From assembly GCA_964431735.1 (NCBI GenBank), contig CAYSLJ010000171.1, positions 1-14,576 on the forward strand: a stretch of 14,576 nucleotides of DNA, written 5' to 3'. Both the position numbers and the translations under genes were made by a program. Shown here one piece after another: positions 1 through 6,220 of the stretch. This stretch comes from CALARM01 sp964431735. GTDB lineage: Bacteria > Vulcanimicrobiota > SpSt-956 > JAKJGF01. Every line of letters starts with the position of its first letter. The first letter of the stretch is position 1. The notes beneath the pieces are model-generated. The model did no database searches, was not told the DNA's origin, and was given only the letters and a program-made list of their open reading frames with translations.

Positions 1-130
1 GCCTCACCCACCGGAAGGGTGTAGAATAAATATTACTTTTCGGATAGGCTCTAAGAACCATCCAGCTTAAAATACCTGCAGTAATTGTAATTAAATTACC
101 TGACATCCAGTGATAAAAATAAGTGTTCAT
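1..130 (-). CDS. Possible partial CDS, start of a small membrane protein running off the left edge
   Basis: On the minus strand an ATG at 130-128 opens a frame that stays open for 43 codons to the window edge. An in-frame TGA lies 18 nt upstream, so this is the first possible ATG. The translation begins MNTYFYHWMSGN and continues with a hydrophobic stretch (about residues 12-26, LITITAGILSWMVL) followed by basic and aromatic residues. That is what one expects of an N-terminal membrane span. There is no clear Shine-Dalgarno sequence; the ATG is preceded by an A-rich run. I do not recognise the family. An open stretch this short can occur by chance, so the call is tentative. Confidence 0.3.
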   Translation of the reverse strand, partial: MNTYFYHWMSGNLITITAGILSWMVLRAYPKSNIYSTPFRWVR

Positions 131-194
131 AATGTTTTTTTTGTTTCAGACGTAATACCCTTCGCTATCAATTTTAGTCTTATAAACTTCCTGG

Positions 195-344
195 CTTTGC
201 CTGCCTGGCGCTCCTCCGAAAAAAATCTAAACTGGAACAGGCATATTTGTTAGAGCTTACATCATGCCACTTTGCATTATATTTTATTCAAATAGACCTG
301 TGCCGCCGTGATATTTTTTTCTACGGAGCACCAGGCAGGCAAAG
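195..344. repeat. Inverted-repeat element, 32-bp arms, MITE-like
   Basis: The left arm 195-226 (starting CTTTGCCTGCCTGG) and the reverse complement of the right arm 313-344 match at 28 of 32 positions. The arms are separated by an 86-bp AT-rich spacer with no ORF of note. The arms are much richer in G+C than their surroundings. The element is flanked by similar words, TATAAACTTCCTGG at 181-194 and TATAACTTCCGG at 368-379, which could be a decayed target duplication or chance. It may be a miniature transposon remnant or a large extragenic hairpin; the sequence alone does not decide. Confidence 0.65.
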
Positions 345-350
345 CGCTAT

Positions 351-364
351 GGTTGCTAGCAACC
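351..364. repeat. Perfect 14-bp palindrome
   Basis: GGTTGCTAGCAACC equals its own reverse complement. It lies 7 bp outside the right arm of the inverted-repeat element. A spacer-less perfect palindrome could be a dimeric-protein operator or part of the mobile-like element. No known regulator site is recognised. Confidence 0.5.
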
Positions 365-556
365 TGGTATAACTTCCGGAATTGTGGACATATAAAAAAT
401 AATATCATACATTTATAAAAAAATAAACCCTCTGAGATTCGCATCAGTTGTTACAATTTTTTACAATTTGAAAATATCTGAAATACTTCGAAAAACATAT
501 GAAACAAAGTTACGTTATTATAGGAATATAAAATAAGTAATGAGGAGGACGTAACA

Positions 557-766
557 ATGTTAGCAACAATGGAAATAAACCGTTTATCAGATATTTCGGA
601 AGACAAACAGGATGATATAGATAGAATTATTCAGGTGGCGGAAAGACTGCTCCATACAGCATCAATGGAGAAAAACAGAATAACCTGTAATATGGTAAAA
701 CATAATTTTACGGAATCCGTAATGACCTGGTTAGCAAAACCTTCACCGTTTTATGTGAAAAAATAA
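557..766 (+). CDS. Hypothetical 69-aa protein
   Basis: I do not recognise this protein. It is short, mostly helical in appearance and highly charged in its N-terminal half (SEDKQDDIDRIIQVAERLL at about residues 14-32). It has one cysteine and a basic tail ending KPSPFYVKK, with no signal peptide or membrane span. The start is well supported: a strong Shine-Dalgarno sequence GAGGAGG (542-548) sits 8 nt before the ATG, whereas the next in-frame ATG at 569 would be 20 nt away. It is followed by a heptanucleotide repeat rather than a closely spaced gene, so it is probably transcribed alone or with the small ORF at 869. Its size and character would also fit a small regulatory or antitoxin-like protein, but nothing specific supports that. 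Confidence 0.6.
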   Translation: MLATMEINRLSDISEDKQDDIDRIIQVAERLLHTASMEKNRITCNMVKHNFTESVMTWLAKPSPFYVKK

Positions 767-774
767 ATTTATAT

Positions 775-809
775 GAGAAGCGTGAAGGGTGAAGAGTGAA
801 GGGTGAAGA
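775..809 (+). repeat. Heptanucleotide tandem repeat (GTGAAGR), about 5 units
   Basis: Four exact-register units, GTGAAGG, GTGAAGA, GTGAAGG, GTGAAGA (782-809), follow a diverged unit GAGAAGC (775-781). The units alternate G/A at the last position, so the array can also be read as a 14-bp repeat. It lies between two small genes, outside coding sequence. Short heptamer tandem repeats of this kind are known in several bacterial genomes; their function is not established. Confidence 0.85.
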
Positions 810-868
810 GCGGTAAATTCCTTTGAATAAAACTTTTTCCATAGAGAAAATAAATGAGGTGATTGCCA

Positions 869-970
869 ATGAAAGTAATTTTTAATGAATACGTGTTTGA
901 ATGTTTACTGGTAACAGCTTGTACTGTTTTGGCGTCTCTGGCAGTTACCTTTGCCGTTTCATTATTTTGA
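869..970 (+). CDS. Predicted 33-aa single-span membrane microprotein
   Basis: This short ORF has an 11-residue polar N-terminus (MKVIFNEYVFE) followed by a hydrophobic stretch to the C-terminus (from CLLVTACTVL to AVSLF). It would be a small tail-anchored or single-span membrane protein. A textbook Shine-Dalgarno sequence, GAGGTGAT (856-863), sits 5 nt before the ATG. That is an 8-base match to the expected 16S rRNA tail complement and is the main reason to believe the ORF. Its stop codon lies inside the first of two tandem promoters for the next gene unit, so it belongs to an upstream transcript. Homology is unknown. The main alternative is a chance ORF. Confidence 0.5.
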   Translation: MKVIFNEYVFECLLVTACTVLASLAVTFAVSLF

Positions 971-979
971 GGGTATAAT
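951..979 (+). promoter_or_regulatory. Predicted sigma-70-type promoter P1 for the Ig-like/GT39 unit
   Basis: TTGCCG (951-956) and TATAAT (974-979) are separated by exactly 17 bp. The -10 is a perfect consensus and the -35 matches at 4 of 6. It overlaps the end of the 33-aa ORF. The expected start is near 986, about 88 bp before the next gene's ATG. Confidence 0.5.
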
Positions 980-983
980 AGTG

Positions 984-1013
984 TTGCATAAGAGTAATTT
1001 TTCCTATTATAAT
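984..1013 (+). promoter_or_regulatory. Predicted sigma-70-type promoter P2 for the Ig-like/GT39 unit
   Basis: TTGCAT (984-989) and a perfect TATAAT (1008-1013) are separated by 18 bp. The -35 matches at 3 of 6. The expected start is near 1020, giving a leader of about 54 nt before the chosen ATG at 1074. P1 and P2 lie in tandem, about 34 bp apart. Confidence 0.5.
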
Positions 1014-1073
1014 AGAACTGATGTTTTGTCTGTATGTAATATGTCAGTATTTTCATATAATGATGTGATACAA

Positions 1074-1511
1074 ATGACCCTGAAAAAAAATGATCGGATT
1101 ATGGCAATATTGCTGGTTCTCAGCTTTTTTGTCCTTTTTATTGTGGCAGGAGAAGGCCCTGAAGAAAATTCCCCCTCTTCCTCACTTCCTCCTCCGCCTC
1201 CTGAAGCTATTGACAGTATTTCTCCTTCATATGCAGTTTCTGGCTCTACATTTGTTCTTACGGTAATTCTAAAGGAAGGATTTGAACCTCCTTCGGAACT
1301 CCAGATCACCTCCGTAACAATAGGAAATATATCAGGAAAAAATATAGAAAGAGACACTTTAAACAGGTTAAAAATAAAAGCTGAATTTACCATTTCTCCT
1401 TCCGAAACACCGGCATTTAAAGACCTGTCAGTAACATTTCCCGGCCCATTTAATCGTAATATAACACTTTTAAGACCTTCATTCTTTCAGATCAGGAAAA
1501 CTGTGAGGTAA
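1074..1511 (+). CDS. Membrane-anchored/exported protein with Pro/Ser linker and Ig-like domain
   Basis: The predicted 145-aa protein has a short basic N-terminus (MTLKKNDR) and one hydrophobic span (about residues 9-25). A low-complexity linker rich in Pro, Ser and Glu follows (about 28-43, including SPSSSLPPPPPEA). The rest is beta-rich (about 45-140). Its opening, ISPSYAVSGSTFVLTV, resembles the first strands of IPT/TIG or other Ig-like extracellular domains. It should be tethered outside the membrane, or secreted if the span is cleaved. I chose the ATG at 1074 because GATGTGAT (1062-1069) is a near-perfect Shine-Dalgarno match at the right distance. In-frame starts at 1041 (ATG) and 951 (TTG) lack one. 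The stop is 2 nt before the next gene, so the two are co-translated. There is no lipobox cysteine. The Ig-like assignment is by pattern only. Confidence 0.7.
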   Translation: MTLKKNDRIMAILLVLSFFVLFIVAGEGPEENSPSSSLPPPPPEAIDSISPSYAVSGSTFVLTVILKEGFEPPSELQITSVTIGNISGKNIERDTLNRLKIKAEFTISPSETPAFKDLSVTFPGPFNRNITLLRPSFFQIRKTVR

Positions 1512-1513
1512 AC

Positions 1514-3358
1514 ATGGATTTTAAATGTAATAAAATAGAGAAAATTTTAATAGCTATATTGACAATTATTGCATTTATCCTCAATTTTATATTTATTTCC
1601 CATGAGGGATACAGTAATCCTTATTATGCAGCAGCAGTAAAGAGTATGCTTCGGAATTTTCATAATTTTTTCTTTATTTCTTTCGATACAGGCGGTTATG
1701 TTTCTGTTGATAAACCTCCCCTTGGTCTCTGGATACAGGCAGTCAGTGCTTACATATTCGGTTTTAACGGCCGGGCTTTAATTCTGCCTCAGGCTCTTGC
1801 CGGAGCCTTATCTGTCCCTCTATTGTATAAAATAGTCCTTATGAGTTCCGACAGATTTGCAGCTTTTATTTCAGCAATTGTTCTGACATTTACACCTGTT
1901 TTTGTAGCCTCTAACAGAACCAATAATCTGGACAGTCTTCTTGTTTTTACCACTTTACTTGCTTCCTGGTGTTTATTGATTTCAGTCAAAAAGAAAAGTT
2001 TCATCTGGTTTATTTTCTCCATGTTTCTCATCGGTACAGGTTTCAACATCAAAATGCTTCAGGTTTATATGATAGTGCCTGCAGTTTTTCTGACATATTT
2101 TTTATTTGTTCCGGGAAAGAAAAAAATTATTCATTTTATGGCAGCTCTTGCTATTCTTTTAATATCATCTCTCTGGTGGGCTTTTCTTGTAGACATGACA
2201 CAGCCTGACAAAAGGCCCTATGTGGGGGGTAGCAGGACAAATTCCGTTATGGAACTTATGCTGTTTTATAACGGAATTCAGAGGCTTTTACCGCCTCCGG
2301 GAGGGATAAATGACCTTCCCCGGAATATGCCGCCTGCCCCCGGTATGCCTCCGAATCCTGTCCTTGAAACAGGTAAACCCGGTATCTTCAGGTTACTTGA
2401 AAGAGCTCTTGCCGGCCAGATAAGCTGGTTTATTATTATATCCTTTATCTGCCCTCTTTATATATTTTTTACACGTAAGAAAGATGATAAATTTATCTCC
2501 CTCTTTTACTGGTTTTTATGTTTTATATGTATGGCCATTTATTTCAGTATATCTTCTTTTTTTCACAGATATTATCTTGTAATGATGGCACCTGCTATGG
2601 CCTGTCTGACAGGGACAGGTTTTTCCTGGTTATTCAGTGATATATACAAAAAAAGGTTGAGTCATTACAATTTTTCTGTTCTGCTTCTAATCATTATATT
2701 TTCTCAATTTCTTATAATATCAAGATATAATGGCTGGCCTTCGTATATTATACCTGCTGTCATTATTCTCTTTATTATTTCTCTCTTTTTATTGATAATA
2801 TTTTATAAAAAAGAACATATTGCATTACTTTATGCTTCTTTTATAACAGGCATTTTAGCTATTATGATTGCCCCTGTCTCGTGGAGTCTTACCCCTTTAA
2901 TTTTCGGAGGCGATCCGCGATTGCCACATGCAGGACCTGAGCTTGCCGAACCTATGAGGCCCCCTGATATGTTCTCCTCTTCGTCTGGTATGGTTGATTT
3001 TTTAAAGAGTCACAGAAATAATGAAGAATTTTTAATTGCTGTTCCTGATGCAAATATTGCTTCCGATATTATTCTGAAGTCAGGTGAACCTGTTCTGTCT
3101 TACGGAGGTTTTAACGGTATAGATAAAGTTTTTTCACGGGAACAATTTGCCGGACTCATAGAAAAAGAGAAGGTTCGTTTTGTTATGATTCTGGATATGG
3201 ACAGGAAAGGTAGCCCATCATTCCCGCCATCACCGACACAAATTCAGGAAGATATAATAAAATGGGTTTTAGAACATGGGAAAGAAATTCCTGCTGCAGA
3301 ATGGAAAAGTGATAAAATCGTTAAAATACCTTTACGAATATTCGATATGAAACTGTAG
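1514..3358 (+). CDS. YkcB/YycA-like GT39-family membrane glycosyltransferase (putative mannosyltransferase)
   Basis: This 614-aa polytopic membrane protein should move a sugar from a polyprenyl-phosphate donor to an extracytoplasmic acceptor. The N-terminal third has the family hallmarks: EGYSNPYYAAAVKSM (31-45) in the first outer loop, VDKPPLGLW (65-73), which contains the KPP motif shared with ArnT and protein mannosyltransferases, and NRTNNLDSLL (134-143). About 12-13 hydrophobic spans follow. A soluble C-terminal domain (about 490-614) includes VLSYGGFNG (527-535) and KVRFVMIL, as in YkcB-type proteins. A Pro/Met-rich loop (260-281) sits where relatives often have Gly-rich sequence. GTGAGG (1503-1508), overlapping the upstream gene's stop, serves as ribosome binding site, so the pair is translationally coupled. 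Family membership is confident; the sugar and acceptor are not known. No clear terminator follows before the convergent gene. Confidence 0.85.
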   Translation: MDFKCNKIEKILIAILTIIAFILNFIFISHEGYSNPYYAAAVKSMLRNFHNFFFISFDTGGYVSVDKPPLGLWIQAVSAYIFGFNGRALILPQALAGALSVPLLYKIVLMSSDRFAAFISAIVLTFTPVFVASNRTNNLDSLLVFTTLLASWCLLISVKKKSFIWFIFSMFLIGTGFNIKMLQVYMIVPAVFLTYFLFVPGKKKIIHFMAALAILLISSLWWAFLVDMTQPDKRPYVGGSRTNSVMELMLFYNGIQRLLPPPGGINDLPRNMPPAPGMPPNPVLETGKPGIFRLLERALAGQISWFIIISFICPLYIFFTRKKDDKFISLFYWFLCFICMAIYFSISSFFHRYYLVMMAPAMACLTGTGFSWLFSDIYKKRLSHYNFSVLLLIIIFSQFLIISRYNGWPSYIIPAVIILFIISLFLLIIFYKKEHIALLYASFITGILAIMIAPVSWSLTPLIFGGDPRLPHAGPELAEPMRPPDMFSSSSGMVDFLKSHRNNEEFLIAVPDANIASDIILKSGEPVLSYGGFNGIDKVFSREQFAGLIEKEKVRFVMILDMDRKGSPSFPPSPTQIQEDIIKWVLEHGKEIPAAEWKSDKIVKIPLRIFDMKL

Positions 3359-3415
3359 ATAAAATTTTGCAACCGGTTAACTGTGTAAGTTCTGTTAAAA
3401 TATTCCCGGGGAGAA

Positions 3416-6184
3416 TTAATGCCTTCTGTCCTGCTCCATTGCCTTCCTTATTTTTTCTGCAAGTTCCCTTATAGTGAAAGGTTTTTCTATGAACAGTATA
3501 CCTTCTTCAATTATAGTAGTATGGGGCAGAACACCGGATGTATAGCCTGACATAAAGAGGCATTTCATATCACCATAAACAGACAGGAGTTTTTTTGCCA
3601 GAGCTGTACCGTTCATCTCCGGCATTACTACATCGGTAATAAGCATATTTATTGTGCCTGAATAATTTTCTACTATTTTTAGCGCCTCTCCGGGGGTACA
3701 GGCAGCAAGCACCATGTATCCAAGCCTTTCAAGCATAATTTTAATCATATTCATCATATCATGTTCATCTTCTACCAGAAGAATTGTTTCCGAACCTTTT
3801 TGAATGAGCCCTTCTTTTTTAACGGCGGAATCCTTCTTGTTCTTTCCGTAGAAACGTGGTAAATATATTTTAAAAGTGCTTCCCATTCCAGGTTCACTGT
3901 ATACATCAATAAATCCATTATTCTGTCTTACTATACCGTATACTGTGGCAAGACCCAGACCTGTCCCTTTGCCAATATCTTTTGTTGTGAAAAACGGTTC
4001 GAATAAATGTTCTTTAACATCTTTCTCCATACCCCATCCGTCATCAATTACGGAAAGCTTTACATATTCACCTGCCCTGAAATCTGTAATATATGTATGA
4101 ACTGCAGTTTCGAACATTATATTTTCCGTCATTATCGTGATTTTTCCCACTTCTTTTATCGCATCTCTGGCATTTACACAGAGGTTTGCAATAATCTGAT
4201 CTATCTGGGTAGGATCTACCAGAACAGGCCAGAGATTTGCACCTGGCATCCAGATAAGATTGATGTCTTCTCCTATAAGACGTCTTATCATTTTGAGCAT
4301 ACCCGATATTGTATCATTTATATCCAGCACTCTGGGAGCAATAGTCTGTTTTCTGGCAAAAGCCAGTAATTGTCTTGTCAGATCTGCAGAACGATTTGCT
4401 GCCTTTTCTATCCCTTTCAGTGATTCGTAGAGACTGTGTTCCGGTTCTATATCTTCCAGAGCCAGTTCTGTAAAGCCCAGTATTATGCCCAGCATGTTGT
4501 TGAAATCATGTGCTACTCCTCCTGCCAGACGTCCTATAGATTCCATTTTTTGAGCCTGAAGCAACTGGGAATGAAGCTTTTCCTTCTCTTCTTCTGCTGC
4601 TTTACGTTCTGTAATATCAGTAGCTATACTCAGTATGGCAGGAATATTTTTCCATTTAATCTTTCTGGCAAAAATTGCAAGAGGAATAATTGTTCCGTCT
4701 TTCCGAATGTGGCATACGTCGAAAGAAGTTTCTCCATATCTGTTTATTTTCTCTACTCTTTCTTCAAATCTGGCTTTACTTTCAGGCACATCTATATCTT
4801 CCACTCTGAGTGACATGAATTCCTCTTTATTATAGCCGTGTATCTCAAAGGTTTTGCGGTTTGCATAAATGAATGAACCTGTAAAATCATGGACAGTAAT
4901 AGAACCGGGTGCTTCATCAAGTATATCGGCCATGATAGACAGAAACTCTTCTGTTTTTTTGTGTTCTACAACAGCCTGAATACTGCTCAGAAATGACGTA
5001 ATCTGTGTTGTATCTTCATTGTTATAAGGCATATGTCTGTTTGCCACTGCTGCTACAGATGTTATTTTCCCCTGAAAAAAGAAGGGAACTACAAGCATTC
5101 TGGTAATTTTTACATGCCCTTCCGGTAATCCTTTTTTTATTTCCCTGTCTTCATTATAATTGTTCAGAATAAAAGGTTTTTTCTTTCTTATAGCTTCACC
5201 CCATATGCCTGCTTCTTTAATGGAAAAAATAGATGGTTTATCCATTATAGAACAATCTTTCATTGCATTACCTGACCAGGAATGAATGGTCATAACTGAC
5301 TCTTCTTCATTTATAAAGCCGTAGAAACCGTATTTACTCCCTGTCATTTTTGTAATAGATGAAAGTATATGGTCAGAAATTGTTTTTATATCTGCATCTG
5401 CCATTGAGGCAATACTCCAGAGAGACTCCAGTTTTATATAAGTAGACTTGAGTTTTTCCTCCATAAGTTTTCTCTCTGTTATATCTACTGTGAAACCGAG
5501 AATATTTTTCTCATCTAGCTTTACTGCCTTTACTATAAAGTGTTTTACCTGACCTGATTTTGTAAGAAGACGAATTTCACCTGATGCTCTGCCATGTTCG
5601 ATAACAGTTCTGAAATGTTCCAGCCCCCGGGAAATATCGTCCGGGAATACCAGATCTTTAAGATTTTTCTGTAATAGTTCTTCCTCTGTAAAGCCTGTCA
5701 GAGTGCAGGCCGCGTCATTTACAAGAATATAGTTCCCTCTTTCGTCGGCCAGGAATATGCCGTCAGGTGCATTTTGGATATAGCTTCTGAATTTTTTTTC
5801 ACTTTCTATAAGAGCTCTCTCTGTCTTTGTTTTTTCTGTTATGTCATGCATAAGCCATATGGCATGTTCCTGTTCATCATATACAAAGAATTCTATAAGC
5901 CTTGTGGCTCCGCTTTTTGTGAGTATTTCCACTGTACGTGGTTCGGGGAAACCCTGACTTTTATCATAATCATAGAGGTTTTTTATATCTGTGGCATGCT
6001 TACCGTAGAGTTTTTTAAACCATTCCTGAATTGTTTTTATTTCTTCTGATTTATATCCTGTCGTTTTCTCTGCTTTATTGTTAAGGTATATTTGCTCTTT
6101 TTCTCTATAAACAGCACTTATCTGAAGTTTATTTACAATAAATTTGAACCCTTCTAATTTCTCTTTTAAAGCTTTTTCAGTCAT
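3416..6184 (-). CDS. Hybrid sensor histidine kinase, PAS-PAS-GAF-PAS-HisKA-HATPase-REC
   Basis: This 922-aa protein is a soluble sensor kinase with a fused receiver; no membrane span is visible. Domains in order are PAS (about 15-118, diverged), PAS (129-238), GAF (258-408), PAS (416-527), HisKA (547-613), HATPase (655-778) and REC (800-917). The phosphoacceptor is His559 in GGVAHDFNN. The ATPase carries an N box (NARDAI near 671), DDGWGM (714-719), FEPFFTTK (728-735) and GKGTGLGLATVYG (738-750). The receiver has Asp806, phosphoacceptor Asp851 (TDVVMPEMNG), Ser879 and Lys901, so all catalytic residues are present. Three PAS linkers end in DITE(K/R), typical of this kinase class. It is the last gene of the four-gene operon, 36 bp after the HDOD gene, with AAAGGA as ribosome binding site. 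There is no separate DNA-binding output, so signal leaves through the receiver or an unlinked partner. Confidence 0.93.
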   Translation of the reverse strand: MTEKALKEKLEGFKFIVNKLQISAVYREKEQIYLNNKAEKTTGYKSEEIKTIQEWFKKLYGKHATDIKNLYDYDKSQGFPEPRTVEILTKSGATRLIEFFVYDEQEHAIWLMHDITEKTKTERALIESEKKFRSYIQNAPDGIFLADERGNYILVNDAACTLTGFTEEELLQKNLKDLVFPDDISRGLEHFRTVIEHGRASGEIRLLTKSGQVKHFIVKAVKLDEKNILGFTVDITERKLMEEKLKSTYIKLESLWSIASMADADIKTISDHILSSITKMTGSKYGFYGFINEEESVMTIHSWSGNAMKDCSIMDKPSIFSIKEAGIWGEAIRKKKPFILNNYNEDREIKKGLPEGHVKITRMLVVPFFFQGKITSVAAVANRHMPYNNEDTTQITSFLSSIQAVVEHKKTEEFLSIMADILDEAPGSITVHDFTGSFIYANRKTFEIHGYNKEEFMSLRVEDIDVPESKARFEERVEKINRYGETSFDVCHIRKDGTIIPLAIFARKIKWKNIPAILSIATDITERKAAEEEKEKLHSQLLQAQKMESIGRLAGGVAHDFNNMLGIILGFTELALEDIEPEHSLYESLKGIEKAANRSADLTRQLLAFARKQTIAPRVLDINDTISGMLKMIRRLIGEDINLIWMPGANLWPVLVDPTQIDQIIANLCVNARDAIKEVGKITIMTENIMFETAVHTYITDFRAGEYVKLSVIDDGWGMEKDVKEHLFEPFFTTKDIGKGTGLGLATVYGIVRQNNGFIDVYSEPGMGSTFKIYLPRFYGKNKKDSAVKKEGLIQKGSETILLVEDEHDMMNMIKIMLERLGYMVLAACTPGEALKIVENYSGTINMLITDVVMPEMNGTALAKKLLSVYGDMKCLFMSGYTSGVLPHTTIIEEGILFIEKPFTIRELAEKIRKAMEQDRRH

Positions 6185-6220
6185 ATGTGAGATTTTCCTT
6201 TTTTGTTTTTTCGTATTCTG

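Larger units (their letters stand above)
131..556. other. Non-coding region with inverted-repeat element
   Basis: I see no convincing gene in this 426-bp stretch. It holds a 150-bp inverted-repeat element (195-344), a perfect 14-bp palindrome (351-364), a tandem pair of TTACAATTT words at 451-469, and the Shine-Dalgarno sequence of the next gene (542-548). I could not pick a convincing promoter for the gene at 557. AT-rich -10-like words occur around 514-535, but none has a good -35 partner. Confidence 0.6.

Noticed and set aside
5..21. CACCC/GGGTG hairpin at the left edge as a terminator
   Set aside because: Only a 5-bp stem with no T tract, and it falls within a possible coding frame.
131..556. 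tRNA or other structured RNA gene in the left intergenic region
   Set aside because: No cloverleaf pattern or conserved T-loop sequence is visible; the pairing present is explained by the inverted-repeat element.
951..1073. N-terminal extension of the Ig-like protein from a TTG at 951 or ATG at 1041
   Set aside because: Neither start has a ribosome site, the TTG lies within the microprotein ORF and promoter P1, and the ATG at 1074 has a near-perfect Shine-Dalgarno match directly before the membrane anchor.
1007..1393. Minus-strand 128-codon frame opposite the Ig-like gene
   Set aside because: It is antisense to a gene with better start, promoter and domain evidence; its Gly/Glu runs are the complement of the Pro/Ser linker.
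3359..3415. Terminator between the convergent glycosyltransferase and kinase genes
   Set aside because: There are short palindromes (AACCGGTT, CCCGGG) but no stem-loop with a T run on either strand.
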